A stretch of DNA of 64,000 bases from contig NZ_JAUMKC010000014.1 of NCBI RefSeq assembly GCF_030519355.1, positions 62,001-126,000 on the forward strand, read 5' to 3'. Numbering within the stretch: position 1 is the stretch's first letter; each line of letters starts with the position of its first letter. Shown here one piece after another: positions 26,295 through 35,497 of this stretch. Under the pieces are notes generated by a model. The model did not search any database. It was not told where the DNA came from and saw nothing but the letters and a program-made list of their open reading frames with translations. The position numbers and the translations under genes were made by a program. This stretch comes from Mucilaginibacter sp. L3T2-6. Its GTDB lineage: Bacteria > Bacteroidota > Bacteroidia > Sphingobacteriales > Sphingobacteriaceae.

Positions 26295-28289
26295 ATGGAA
26301 GAAACACGCGAACAGCAGAAGCTGCATGGCTTCCTGCAATGTGGTATTTATATTTCTATACTTTTAGAAGCTGCGATCTTCGTCTATCACAATGCCCCGT
26401 TCTGGGGCGTTTTTTTTAGCCCGCTGGACAAGCTCGCCCATATCGTTATTTACAGCAGGCTGATCTACAGCAAGCTGGCCACATTTACTTTAATATGCTT
26501 GGTGAGTGTGGGAACCCTGTCAAAAAAGGAAACGGATCTCGACCCGCAAAAACATATCGTTTATCCCTTAGTGCTTGGCTTGCTGTTGTTTTTCGGGAGT
26601 ATCGCTTGCCAGGGCAGGGCATCACCCATTGCGTGCGCATACACGAAATGGTATGACCTGATCTACATGATCTGCTCTTTCATCGGGGCCATACTGGTCA
26701 GCCTTTCTATGGACAATATCTCTAAAATGATTAAGTCCGGGCTGGGTAAGGACAAGTGGAACACCGAAGCGGAAAGCTTTATGCAGCCGGTTAAAAAAGT
26801 GGAAACGCCCTATTCGGTAAACATCCCCATGCTCTTTTACCACCAACGCAAAGTACGTCAGGGATGGATCAATATCTGTAACGTATTCCGGGGTACCATT
26901 GTCATCGGAACCCCAGGTTCGGGTAAAAGCTTTTCCGTGGTTAACCCATTTATCCGGCAGCTGATCGCCAAAGAGTTCGCAGTTTGCCTGTATGATTTCA
27001 AGTTTCCCGACCTGGGGCAGATCGCTTACTACCACTATCTGAAAGCAAAGCAGGAAGGTAAAATGAAAGGCTATGCTTTTCATGTGCTCAATCTGAACGA
27101 CCCCGAAAACAGCCGCCGCATCAATCCCTGGCGGGCAGATTATATCCGTTCACTGGCAGACGCGGCGGAAACCGCGGAAGGGCTGGTGGAAGCCCTCAAG
27201 AAAGGAGACCGCTCGGGCGGAAGCGATCAGTTCTTCACGCAGTCGGCCATCAACTTCCTGGCATCCTGCATTTACTTTCTCAGTAAATACGCCAACGGTA
27301 AATATTCCAGCCTGCCGCATGTTCTGGCCTTGCTTAACTGTACCTACGAGGAAATATTCAACGTACTGGTGTCCGAACCGGAACTGCGTTCGCTGCTCTC
27401 ACCGTTCATGAGCGCCTACCATGCGAAAGCCTTTGACCAGCTCGAAGGACAGGTAGGAACACTGAAGATCTTTATCAGCCGCCTGTCTACCAAAGAAACG
27501 TTTTGGGTGTTTTCCGGCGATGATTTTAACCTGAAAATATCAGATAAAAATACCCCCGGCATACTCGTGCTGGCAAACGACCCCAATACGCAGAACATCA
27601 ATTCGGCCTGCTATTCCATTGTGATTAACCGGCTGACGAAGCTGATCAACACCAAAGGCAACCTGCCTTCGGCACTCATCATTGATGAGGTACCAACTTT
27701 GTTTGTACATAAGGTGGAAAACCTGATCGCTACAGCCAGGAGCAATAAAGTGGCGGTATTGATGGGCTTACAGGAACTGCCGCAATTCAATCAGCAGTAC
27801 GGAAAAGATACCGCCGCAACCATCACTTCTGTTATCGGGAACGTGCTGTCTGGCTCTGTGCGAAATAAAGAAACACTCGAATGGCTGGAACGCATACTGG
27901 GTAAGTCCAAGCAGATTGGAGAAGGGCTTTCCATTGACCGCAATAAAACCTCAACCTCCCTCAACGAAAAATTGGAAGTGCTGATACCGGCCGGGAAGAT
28001 AGCCTCCCTCAACGCGGGCGAAATGGTGGGTGTTATCGCCGCAGATGCACAGGAGAAATTTACCGGGCAGTTTGAAACGTCTGCAATCAACTGCCGGATC
28101 AATCTGGATATGGCAGCCATCTCGGGAGAAGAAAAGAACTACCGCCCGCTACCCGCCTTCTACGATTTTAACGGGCAGCGGAACGAAAAACTAACACAGA
28201 ACTTTAACAAGATCAGCCAGGAAGTACAGGACCTGGTACTTCAGTTCCGTTCGCTGCCTTCCAATTCACCAAAAGCAAAAACCAAATAA
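26295..28289 (+). CDS. Type IV coupling protein (VirD4/TraG-family)
   Basis: 664 residues from ATG 26295; the upstream extension of the frame overlaps the methylase tail and lacks coding character. Four membrane helices (about 10-150) precede a RecA-like ATPase: Walker A GTPGSGKS (residues 205-212), Walker B around ALIIDEVPTLF, and the LATARSNKVAVLMGLQELPQF box. This is the coupling ATPase (called MobC in Bacteroides elements) that docks the relaxase-DNA complex to the mating channel. It belongs with mobA and mobB functionally despite lying 18 kb away. Confidence 0.88.
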   Translation: MEETREQQKLHGFLQCGIYISILLEAAIFVYHNAPFWGVFFSPLDKLAHIVIYSRLIYSKLATFTLICLVSVGTLSKKETDLDPQKHIVYPLVLGLLLFFGSIACQGRASPIACAYTKWYDLIYMICSFIGAILVSLSMDNISKMIKSGLGKDKWNTEAESFMQPVKKVETPYSVNIPMLFYHQRKVRQGWINICNVFRGTIVIGTPGSGKSFSVVNPFIRQLIAKEFAVCLYDFKFPDLGQIAYYHYLKAKQEGKMKGYAFHVLNLNDPENSRRINPWRADYIRSLADAAETAEGLVEALKKGDRSGGSDQFFTQSAINFLASCIYFLSKYANGKYSSLPHVLALLNCTYEEIFNVLVSEPELRSLLSPFMSAYHAKAFDQLEGQVGTLKIFISRLSTKETFWVFSGDDFNLKISDKNTPGILVLANDPNTQNINSACYSIVINRLTKLINTKGNLPSALIIDEVPTLFVHKVENLIATARSNKVAVLMGLQELPQFNQQYGKDTAATITSVIGNVLSGSVRNKETLEWLERILGKSKQIGEGLSIDRNKTSTSLNEKLEVLIPAGKIASLNAGEMVGVIAADAQEKFTGQFETSAINCRINLDMAAISGEEKNYRPLPAFYDFNGQRNEKLTQNFNKISQEVQDLVLQFRSLPSNSPKAKTK

Positions 28290-28290
28290 G

Positions 28291-28701
28291 ATGAAAAATG
28301 AAAGTTTAAATGGCACCCTCGTCATGGTCAGTCCGGATCTGGAAAACGATCCGGCAAGAGGACAGGGAAAAATCGCGCTGGTTAACTACGAAAGCCTGCA
28401 CGATAATGAAATTTATGTGGCCTTTGAAGGCGGCCGGGAAGCTATCTACCATCCTGATGCCCTGCTTCGCCTGAAAGGTAAAGAAGAGATACTTGCTGAA
28501 CTGATGGATAATGGTTCGGAGATACGTGGTAACGATTATAAGGATCTGTGTAAGATCACGATGCTTCAGGACAGGGGAACGGCTAAAGCCGAATGGCAGG
28601 CACTGGAAATCGTACAGCAGAATCCACGCATAAAAAATGCGGCACTGGAACCGGCAAAGCCAGGTATAGCCATCGAACTTCAAAAATCTTATTCCAGATG
28701 A
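28291..28701 (+). CDS. 136-residue ICE protein of unknown function
   Basis: A compact protein: N-terminal beta strands (GTLVMVSPDLENDPARGQGK, VNYESLHDNEIYVAF), then helices to the end. No recognised domain. It begins one base after the coupling protein stop and overlaps the M23 peptidase gene by four bases (ATGA), so it belongs to that transcript. Similar small proteins recur at this place in Bacteroidota conjugative elements, as far as I recall. Confidence 0.6.
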   Translation: MKNESLNGTLVMVSPDLENDPARGQGKIALVNYESLHDNEIYVAFEGGREAIYHPDALLRLKGKEEILAELMDNGSEIRGNDYKDLCKITMLQDRGTAKAEWQALEIVQQNPRIKNAALEPAKPGIAIELQKSYSR

Positions 28702-29126
28702 AAATGCTGGCCTGCTTCTGCCTTATCTGCCTTCCCCTTAAAAATTTATACATCACCTCGTCATTCGGCTATCGCAGGCACCCACTCACAGGCAACTACG
28801 CCTTTCATAACGGAATCGACTTCCGGGCAAGATCAGACACCGTTTACGCAATCATGGATGGCGTGGTCAGCAATACCGGCTATGATAGTTCACTTGGGGT
28901 GAGTGTCGCTTTAGACCATGGTGATGTGACTTCTGTCTATGGTCACCTAAGTCAGTTATTCGTAACGCAGGGTGAATCCATACAAGCCGGCCAGCCTATC
29001 GCCATTACCGGCGGAACAGGTAAGGTCACGGGTGAACACCTGCATTTCAGCATTCGCATTAAACAACAGTACATCGATCCGATGGACTTTTTCTATCAAA
29101 ATTTAATTAACAGAAATCATGAGTAA
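28698..29126 (+). CDS. M23-family peptidoglycan endopeptidase
   Basis: 142 residues from ATG 28698 with a short hydrophobic leader. The lysostaphin-type zinc site is intact: His37-Asn-Gly-Ile-Asp41 and His114-Leu-His116, with the TSSFGYRRHPLTG strand that opens M23 domains. It should hydrolyse cell-wall peptide crosslinks, locally opening the wall for the mating channel. It overlaps the preceding ORF (4 bp) and the ArdC-like gene (8 bp). Confidence 0.87.
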   Translation: MKMLACFCLICLPLKNLYITSSFGYRRHPLTGNYAFHNGIDFRARSDTVYAIMDGVVSNTGYDSSLGVSVALDHGDVTSVYGHLSQLFVTQGESIQAGQPIAITGGTGKVTGEHLHFSIRIKQQYIDPMDFFYQNLINRNHE

Positions 29127-30276
29127 AAACTTCAAACCACTCCACGAACAGATTGCAAACAAACTGATCGCGGAATTACAGGCAGAAACATCACCATTCC
29201 AGAAACCCTGGACGGATAGTGACGCCCCGGCCTTTACAATTCCTGTCAATCCAACTACCAACAAAAATTATCGTGGCATGAACTCCTTATGGCTTTCCAT
29301 GCAGGGCCATACTGATCCCCGGTGGATGACCCTCAAACAAGCCGGTTATGCAGGTTACGAGGTGGAAAAAGGTGCTAAGGCCACCCTGATCAATTTTGTC
29401 AAAAGAACAAATATTGAGGCGATGAGGGATGTGGATGGTAACAAGATCCTGGATGAGCATGGCAAAACGCAAACCCGCACTACCGAATATGAAAAGCCTG
29501 TTATCACCAATGCCTGGGTGTTTAATGCAGAACAGATCAAGGGAATCCCGCCGCTGGCAGAATACCTCAAAGAAAAGCAGGGTGAGCAAACCTGGAGCCC
29601 TATTGAAAGGGCTGAACAATTGATCAGCGACAGTAAAGCGGTCATTATCCACGGGGGAAACGAAGCGTACTACAATAAAGCCAGTGACCAGATCCGCTTG
29701 CCGTTAAAAGAGCAGTTCGAGAATGAAACCAAATATTACGCTGTTGCCCTGCACGAGATCGGCCACTGGACAGGCCACCAAACCCGCCTGGACCGCCCGA
29801 TGGAAGGCCGTTTTGGTTCTGAAGCTTATGCCCGTGAGGAACTGCGTGCGGAAATTGCCTCCCTGATGCTGGGAAGCGAACTGAAGATCGGCCATAATTT
29901 CGGGCAGCACGCGGCTTATGTAAATAACTGGATAAAGATTCTCAAAGATGAGCCTTTTGAGTTGTTCCGCGCTTCTGCAGATGCCCAGAAAATATTTGAT
30001 TATGTGGTGGATATCGGGCAGAAAGTGGAGTTAAAGGAAGAAAAGTCAAAGGATCAGACCCTGAAAAAGGGCGATGAGATCGCCTACAACAATAACGTTT
30101 ATAAAGTGCTGGATAAAAAAGGCAAAACCTTCACCGTAGAAGATATGGAAGGCGGCAAAACAAAGGTCAGCCCCAATGACGGCCTTTTTAAATCCTTAGT
30201 TAACGCTAAAAATAATCCTGCAGAGCAGCAGCTCATTGTACAGGAAGAGGAAGTTTCACATAGCATAGGAAGATAA
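29119..30276 (+). CDS. ArdC-like antirestriction protein with zincin domain
   Basis: 385 residues. The N-terminal domain (ssDNA-binding, DUF1738-like: ANKLIAELQAETSPFQKPW, GMNSLWLSMQG) is followed by a zinc metallopeptidase-like domain with HEIGH at 212-216 and the downstream glutamate in AREELRAEIASLMLG. ArdC proteins protect incoming single-stranded plasmid DNA from restriction. A C-terminal extension beyond residue 310 (LKKGDEIAYNNNVYKVLDKK) looks like a small beta domain. Cotranscribed with the M23 peptidase. Confidence 0.85.
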   Translation: MSKNFKPLHEQIANKLIAELQAETSPFQKPWTDSDAPAFTIPVNPTTNKNYRGMNSLWLSMQGHTDPRWMTLKQAGYAGYEVEKGAKATLINFVKRTNIEAMRDVDGNKILDEHGKTQTRTTEYEKPVITNAWVFNAEQIKGIPPLAEYLKEKQGEQTWSPIERAEQLISDSKAVIIHGGNEAYYNKASDQIRLPLKEQFENETKYYAVALHEIGHWTGHQTRLDRPMEGRFGSEAYAREELRAEIASLMLGSELKIGHNFGQHAAYVNNWIKILKDEPFELFRASADAQKIFDYVVDIGQKVELKEEKSKDQTLKKGDEIAYNNNVYKVLDKKGKTFTVEDMEGGKTKVSPNDGLFKSLVNAKNNPAEQQLIVQEEEVSHSIGR

Positions 30277-30277
30277 G

Positions 30278-31054
30278 ATGAACCTGATCAGCTTTAAAGA
30301 AAAGGATCTCCCGTTCCGGGAATTGGAGACCATCGGTCTGGCGGCAGGCGGCCAGCTTTTATTGAACGTCAATGACCTGAAAGCACTTCTTTCAGGTCGC
30401 AGGACTGGCCTGATGCACCTGGAAAACCTGGAAGCAGAAGGCATTCAGATCAAAGCCATGGATGCCAAAGTATCACTCCGGCAAAACGAACAGGGTAAAA
30501 CGGATCTGTTGATCCATCCTATTTACAGGAAACCTGACACGCCGGATTTTTTGGATGACAACGAAGCCCGGCAACTGGAAAAAGGCGAAGTAGAGAACTT
30601 CCTGAAAACGACCACCGATAATAAGGGCAATAAAAAGGAGATCCTGGTAGAATACGATTCGGAAACCCGTGAGTTTATTGTTTCTGACACCGAAAAGATC
30701 ATGGCACCCGATATGGTCAACAATGAATTTCTTACCCCGGCCCAGAAAGAAAAATACCGCAAAGGCAAAGAAGTAGAACTGGCCGACAGGACCAAGTTTA
30801 ATTATTCCGGTACGGACCTGAATGGTATCCGGTCTAACAAGCTGGCCCTGATCGCTTCTATTGTCATTGACGGCGGGCTTTCTTATATGGTTTACAAAGG
30901 GCTGAATGCGCTCTTTGGTGAGAAACGGGACGAAAAGGAAGCCGGTACTTTAAGCCCCGGTTATTATACCACTATGGCTGATGTAGAAGATCAGCGGCCC
31001 GTGGCGACGAATGAGCACATCCGTTTTGACAGTAAAAGCCGTTTTTCACGGTAA
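30278..31054 (+). CDS. DUF4099/DUF3945-type ICE accessory protein
   Basis: 258 residues. The N-terminus (FKEKDLPFRELETIGLAAGG) and the middle segment (FLTPAQKEKYRKGKEVELAD) match my recollection of DUF4099 and DUF3945 proteins, which are frequent in Bacteroidota conjugative elements. A C-terminal hydrophobic helix (LALIASIVIDGGLSYMVY, about 196-215) could anchor it to the membrane. It starts one base after the ArdC-like gene and overlaps the next start (ATG within TAATG). Confidence 0.7.
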   Translation: MNLISFKEKDLPFRELETIGLAAGGQLLLNVNDLKALLSGRRTGLMHLENLEAEGIQIKAMDAKVSLRQNEQGKTDLLIHPIYRKPDTPDFLDDNEARQLEKGEVENFLKTTTDNKGNKKEILVEYDSETREFIVSDTEKIMAPDMVNNEFLTPAQKEKYRKGKEVELADRTKFNYSGTDLNGIRSNKLALIASIVIDGGLSYMVYKGLNALFGEKRDEKEAGTLSPGYYTTMADVEDQRPVATNEHIRFDSKSRFSR

Positions 31055-31647
31055 TGAATGCGATTTTAACTGAGCTTGGAGTTCCCGGAGAACTCCAGGC
31101 TTTTTTTCAGGTAACCGACCTCGTATTCAGCTATGGGCCGGATAGCGAATACTTCGATAAAGACTTCCACCGGATTCCTGCCACCTCAAATGTATGGATG
31201 GCCGGTAATGACCTCACCAGGGAGGTGGTCATTACTTACAGCGCGATGGAGGCCATCGCGTATTTAACCCTTAACAAACACCGCTATTCCCGGATGGATA
31301 CCCTGGCGTTTGTTGCCGTCGGCAACCTGCCCCATGACGGTCAGTTACAATGGATGCGCTCCGCCTGGCTGAAAAAAAAATATACACTCGTATTTGGCAA
31401 TGGCCTGTTAGGAAGGTTAGCCGATATTAAAGTAGCTGCCGGACTGGCTGATCGCCGGGTCCGGCTGTACTGGAACAGCCCCAATATTCGTATAGAAACC
31501 GAAAACAGCCATCATGAATTTGCGATGGATAACCTCTCACTGAATGTTTTTGAGAAAGCATTTGGCATCCGCTCCGGTATCCGCACCCATAAACCAATCC
31601 GGTTCGACACCTTTTTAGATCAATTGAAACACAATGGAAAACAATGA
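31054..31647 (+). CDS. 197-residue ICE protein, possibly TOPRIM-like
   Basis: The N-terminal half has short strands and the C-terminal half an alternating pattern (DTLAFVAVGNLPHDGQ, KYTLVFGNGLLGRLADIKV) that resembles a TOPRIM core without clear acidic catalytic residues. I do not recognise the family with confidence. It overlaps the upstream gene by one base and the downstream PH-domain gene by 14 bp, all in one transcript with the antirestriction gene. Confidence 0.6.
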   Translation: MNAILTELGVPGELQAFFQVTDLVFSYGPDSEYFDKDFHRIPATSNVWMAGNDLTREVVITYSAMEAIAYLTLNKHRYSRMDTLAFVAVGNLPHDGQLQWMRSAWLKKKYTLVFGNGLLGRLADIKVAAGLADRRVRLYWNSPNIRIETENSHHEFAMDNLSLNVFEKAFGIRSGIRTHKPIRFDTFLDQLKHNGKQ

Positions 31648-32089
31648 AATATTATTGAAACCGGCAATAAGCTTTGCCGTTCTGAAAATCCTGCCGCTCA
31701 TCTTTTTGACCCTCCTTTTTTTACTGCTCGCCTGGTACCTGTCGCCTTTTTTTGTGTTTTTCAGTATCGGGACATTGGCTGCGGGATGGTATCGCTTGCT
31801 ATATATCCGAAAAAGCATTTACCTCGTTACCCCGGAAGTCGTCAGGATCAGCCGGGGGATATTCTTTAAACGGACGGATATGCTGGAAATATACCGCGTT
31901 AAAGATTATGTTATAACGCAATCTTTTATCCTTCAGCTCTTGGGCTTGATGAACCTGACCTTAAAAAGTACTGATGCCGAAAATCCGGTGATCTGGATGG
32001 TTGGCATACCGGAATCTGACGTTATCGACACGATTCGGGACTATGTTCAGGAAGCACGAAAACACAACAGGATTTATGAAATTAATTGA
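31634..32089 (+). CDS. Bacterial PH-domain membrane protein
   Basis: 151 residues: two N-terminal membrane helices (LKILPLIFLTLLFLLLAW and FFVFFSIGTLAAGWY), then a bacterial pleckstrin-like (bPH2) domain beginning SIYLVTPEVVRISRGIFF and MLEIYRVKDYVITQS. Such proteins are membrane-attached and often stress- or envelope-related. It overlaps the preceding gene and appears to end this transcript. Confidence 0.72.
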   Translation: MENNEILLKPAISFAVLKILPLIFLTLLFLLLAWYLSPFFVFFSIGTLAAGWYRLLYIRKSIYLVTPEVVRISRGIFFKRTDMLEIYRVKDYVITQSFILQLLGLMNLTLKSTDAENPVIWMVGIPESDVIDTIRDYVQEARKHNRIYEIN

Positions 32090-32141
32090 ATAAAAACTTT
32101 GATTTTACTAATCTAATTAGTATATTTAGGTATCAAACATC

Positions 32142-32372
32142 ATGAAGACAATATTCTATTTTATCGCTTCCTGCTTCATCTCCACTTTCGCTTTTTGGGG
32201 CGCATTGGTAGCAAGAAACCCTTTCCCGCTTTATGGCGTAGGCTTCGGCATATGGGCGCTCTTCATATGGGGTTATAACCAGCGGTCAAAAAGAGAAGCG
32301 GATAAACGTTTCCACGAGCGAATGTTCCAGGACTATATGCGGTCTAAAAATCGTAATGCAAATCGCTGGTAA
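32142..32372 (+). CDS. 76-residue membrane protein
   Basis: Two membrane helices (IFYFIASCFISTFAFWGALV and YGVGFGIWALFIWGY) and a basic tail. A TATATTTA -7-like box at 32121-32128 precedes it and a strong terminator at 32459-32492 follows. Family not recognised; a small ICE membrane protein. Confidence 0.55.
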   Translation: MKTIFYFIASCFISTFAFWGALVARNPFPLYGVGFGIWALFIWGYNQRSKREADKRFHERMFQDYMRSKNRNANRW

Positions 32373-32458
32373 ATGTTATTGATATAATCGTTTTTTAGTA
32401 TGTTGCGCGCTACTAAAATCGTGGGCAACCCGCTCACAATTGTGATAAGGTTTAGGTT

Positions 32459-32492
32459 AAAATCCCCAGGCGGCGAGCGCTCTGGGGATTTT
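32459..32492 (+). terminator. Strong hairpin terminator
   Basis: AAAATCCCCAG at 32459-32469 and CTGGGGATTTT at 32482-32492 form a perfect 11-bp stem, followed by GTTATTAT. It closes the transcript of the small membrane protein gene and separates the tra/accessory block from the region near the recombinase. Confidence 0.7.
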
Positions 32493-32622
32493 GTTATTAT
32501 ATCACATTTTAGTGATTTTTCTGATTGATTAAGTAACGATTCGGGGCATCGGCAATGCAAAAATACTACCGTTTAAAGCGGCTTTAATTTCTAATAAATC
32601 AAGTCTTTTTTACGTAAACATT

Positions 32623-33573
32623 GTGAAAAAAAAGAATAGAGAAAACAGGTTTCAGAAAAAGTTAAGCCATAAGGAATCCAATGGAGAGGCATCTGAATAT
32701 GCGCAGGAATTTCTAAAAACGCCGGAAGACGGGCCGCTGGTTACTGATGATGCCTATGCAGAACTGGACGCATTAGAGTATTTTAATAAAAGAAGGCTTC
32801 AAAAATTCCGGCAACGCCTGCTCTCCTCAATGAGCTATTATCCTGATGATCTCAGGAAGATTGAAGCCGGCTTAAGTTCGTACGCCCATAGTGCCGTAAT
32901 ACACACAAGAGAACTTGCAGTACTGGTAAGGTCGCTATCGATGACTTTTGAAAATATCTTGCTGGAAAATTATGAAAGCTCGGACGATGCTATAAGGCAG
33001 GTGATAAAAGCGAGCTACTTTGATACTACTGACTGGACCAGTGAATTTGATTTAAAGCCGGAAGATCTGATCACGCCGGATGGATTAAGGCATTACCGTT
33101 CCAACGCCAATAAAATAACTATCTCTGCAATGAATCATTGGTTAAGTTATATGGTGAAAAAGGAAGGCGAAAATTCGCTTGCGCAGCATTACGATGAACT
33201 TTTCATACAGAAAGGCGTAAACCATGCCCGGTATTACCAGGAAGTTCAACTTAAAGCGGATATGTTAAGCGCCTATACCGGTTTGCATCACTTTCCTTTT
33301 TTTGAAAGTGATATATTATCGTCCTACTCAATATCTTTCGACGTGGCCGGCAAATTTATGGCAGGTACCATTAACAGCAAAGGGCAGCGCAGGTTGATGA
33401 TTGATGGGCATCCCGAAATGATCGAAGGCAGGATTTTATCATCCTGGATGGTATCACCAAGTTTTATCGACGGGCAGTTTGAGATCCTTTGTTTACCAAA
33501 TCAGTTTACACTATATGTTAATTGGAAGAACTATGATGAAATTGCAGCAGGATTTGGATTGTCCAGAACCTGA
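32623..33573 (+). CDS. 316-residue protein of unknown function (right-end accessory gene)
   Basis: Starts with GTG at 32623. The N-terminus is highly charged (MKKKNRENRFQKKLSHKE), the middle is helical (FRQRLLSSMSYYPDDLRKIE) and the C-terminus contains strands (FEILCLPNQFTLYVNWK). No domain recognised. A TCACAATTGTGA palindrome (32434-32445) and a terminator lie upstream. The site between the accessory genes and the recombinase is where ICEs often carry variable cargo, so a defence or regulatory role is possible but purely inferred. Confidence 0.55.
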   Translation: MKKKNRENRFQKKLSHKESNGEASEYAQEFLKTPEDGPLVTDDAYAELDALEYFNKRRLQKFRQRLLSSMSYYPDDLRKIEAGLSSYAHSAVIHTRELAVLVRSLSMTFENILLENYESSDDAIRQVIKASYFDTTDWTSEFDLKPEDLITPDGLRHYRSNANKITISAMNHWLSYMVKKEGENSLAQHYDELFIQKGVNHARYYQEVQLKADMLSAYTGLHHFPFFESDILSSYSISFDVAGKFMAGTINSKGQRRLMIDGHPEMIEGRILSSWMVSPSFIDGQFEILCLPNQFTLYVNWKNYDEIAAGFGLSRT

Positions 33574-33708
33574 TCAGGCTCCGGCCGCCAGGTAATACCG
33601 ACGTATTTGGTTACTAAGCAGGATATGATTAAATTTGTTGTTATCCAATCGTTCAGCGTTTATACGCTATCCATCGCAAAATCGGTCACTTAAAAACCAT
33701 TCAAAAAG

Positions 33709-33891
33709 ATGGCAAAGCAAATTTTAGTTACAGGCAACCCCTTTATGGTCACTGCCTTTTACGGCTCTTTAGCAGAACACTTTATAGCCGGTGAAACGAT
33801 CATCATCAGATCAGTTAACGGCTGGTGGTGTAAACGAAGTATCAGGCAGGTATTTGCCCGTGAATACGGTCAGTGCCTTGTTGATCTGTAG
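33709..33891 (+). CDS. 60-residue small ORF (uncertain)
   Basis: MAKQILVTGNPFMVTAFYGS then a short basic segment. The base composition and codon use look ordinary for the element, and it lies alone between two unknown genes with about 135 bp upstream. No conserved motif is visible. Treated as a possible gene only. Confidence 0.35.
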   Translation: MAKQILVTGNPFMVTAFYGSLAEHFIAGETIIIRSVNGWWCKRSIRQVFAREYGQCLVDL

Positions 33892-33961
33892 GTAAGTTCA
33901 GGTAATTGCGTTAAAGGCTCGGGAACGGGCCTTTAACTTTATCCCATATTGCGATATAATA

Positions 33962-35095
33962 ATGATTAAAGTAGATTTTGAATTTGAAGCTGAAACAAAT
34001 ACGAACTATCCGATAATTTACTCTAAAGAAGCGTACAGTAAAGCTTATGAGGAAGCTGTAAAGTTCAAGACAAGCTTTTATGACGCGGCTTATTCCGACG
34101 CTGCAAAGGCACATCTGAGTTGGTACGTTGCATACATTGACGGGATCTTAAAAGGTAAGATATATAAAGATGAGCAGCTTGTGCCTCAGCTTTTTATCGT
34201 GGGAGCCATTCGTAAAGAACAAATTAGGGAATTTTTAAATTGTCATCTTTTTGCCGCTAAAGATTATTGCAATCACCTGATCGAAAACATAAAGCCTGCA
34301 ACAGTTCGAAGATATGATCATACCCTCCGCAGCCTTGATGTGGACCTTGAACAGCTTCTTGTTCACTATGAAGTGCAGATCCGCAAATCCGTTGACCGAG
34401 TTGCGCCGACGAGCTGGCGTAAACCGGTGCTGAGTCCGAACGATATATTTTCAGCAGCTAAGGAATTATTTTATATTGAAGACCGTGATACAATCGAAGA
34501 TCTTTACCTGAGAGACCTGAAACCGATGGTGATGTTCCAAATCAGGCAGATGGTAGAAATATTCGGAAGACAGATCATTGGTTATACCGATATAGTGGAT
34601 AAAAAAGATATACCGGTAAAGAAATTCACCCAGGTAGCCTGGGAATTTATTGCAGAAGAATGCAAAAAAAAATCATCATCCCGGATCGTATTGCCATTTC
34701 CCGTGATCTTTATGAAAACATTGAACAGCTGGTCGAATAACTTTGTTCATACAAGTTATATCCATAGTGCTTACATTCAATATTATGCATTGCACATTCT
34801 TACACTGCTTTTAAAGGGTTCGGGCAGTTCATTCCGTATTTACAATGGAAACATGCAGCGAAAGGGACATGCTGATATAATGATAAGCAATTATGAAGAG
34901 TTGAAAAAAGATTTTGAAATTTATATTAATAGAAGGCAGCCTGGCTTAAAAGTTAATTGGCTTCCAATTACACAAATACAAGCTTACATTATTTCCTTGG
35001 GCTCAACAGTGCCGCAGTCATTATCATTCTGGGATAAAATCAGATTGTTTTTCCGGCGTGTTTTCGGGAATATTCTCGGGTTGTTCAACCGCTGA
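33962..35095 (+). CDS. 377-residue protein of unknown function with basic amphipathic tail
   Basis: Mostly helical and soluble in composition. The C-terminus (SFWDKIRLFFRRVFGNILGL) forms a basic amphipathic helix that could bind membranes. No named domain recognised. It lies alone between the other unknown genes and the integration module, in the part of the element most likely to carry variable cargo. Confidence 0.55.
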   Translation: MIKVDFEFEAETNTNYPIIYSKEAYSKAYEEAVKFKTSFYDAAYSDAAKAHLSWYVAYIDGILKGKIYKDEQLVPQLFIVGAIRKEQIREFLNCHLFAAKDYCNHLIENIKPATVRRYDHTLRSLDVDLEQLLVHYEVQIRKSVDRVAPTSWRKPVLSPNDIFSAAKELFYIEDRDTIEDLYLRDLKPMVMFQIRQMVEIFGRQIIGYTDIVDKKDIPVKKFTQVAWEFIAEECKKKSSSRIVLPFPVIFMKTLNSWSNNFVHTSYIHSAYIQYYALHILTLLLKGSGSSFRIYNGNMQRKGHADIMISNYEELKKDFEIYINRRQPGLKVNWLPITQIQAYIISLGSTVPQSLSFWDKIRLFFRRVFGNILGLFNR

Positions 35096-35220
35096 TTAAT
35101 AGGCGAACCCCGAGGGTTAATTATCTTTCTCGTTGAATTGATTTTACTGGTTTGAAACCGCTGATAAACAATACTCTTATCTTAATTTCCCGCAGGGTTG
35201 AGAAAGATTATTATTGTTCT

Positions 35221-35244
35221 GTAGTACCGAAACACTTGTCAATT
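35221..35244 (+). repeat. Copy 2 of the 24-bp motif, upstream of the integration module
   Basis: Matches 5532-5555 at 22 of 24 positions. It lies 45 bp before the 54-residue ORF that precedes the recombinase gene, so it is placed like an operator or promoter element of the excision/integration genes. Confidence 0.5.
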
Positions 35245-35289
35245 TGATCTAAAAAAACACGGCATTATTGCAGCCTTACAGGCTTGATA

Positions 35290-35454
35290 ATGAAACCGAT
35301 CCTACCTCATAAAAGAAATATCACTCCCGAACAGGCAGTAAAAGTGCTTGCCAAAAATGGAATAGTTGCTGACGAAAAAGAAGCGAAGATTATTTTGGAT
35401 TTCTTATATATTTTGGCTAAATTGACTGTTAATCAATACTTTAACGACACATAA
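35290..35454 (+). CDS. 54-residue conserved ORF upstream of the recombinase
   Basis: Translation starts at ATG 35290 and runs MKPILPHKRNITPEQAVKVL, then a charged helix ending FLYILAKLTVNQYFNDT, stop at 35452. The pattern TPEQAxKxLAKxGIxxxxxEAxxILxFLYxLAKLTVNQY is one I recall from small proteins next to Bacteroidota integrases. It is short, acidic-helical and 43 bp before the recombinase, so it could be a directionality factor or regulator; this is inference. Confidence 0.7.
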   Translation: MKPILPHKRNITPEQAVKVLAKNGIVADEKEAKIILDFLYILAKLTVNQYFNDT

Positions 35455-35497
35455 CGCGGTCGTATTGTAATGCTCTCTTTATCAAATTCTTACTATT

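Noticed and set aside
32434..32445. TCACAATTGTGA palindrome as a CRP-type site
   Set aside because: It lacks the proper spacing of CRP half-sites (TGTGA-N6-TCACA), and there is no independent sign of such a regulator.
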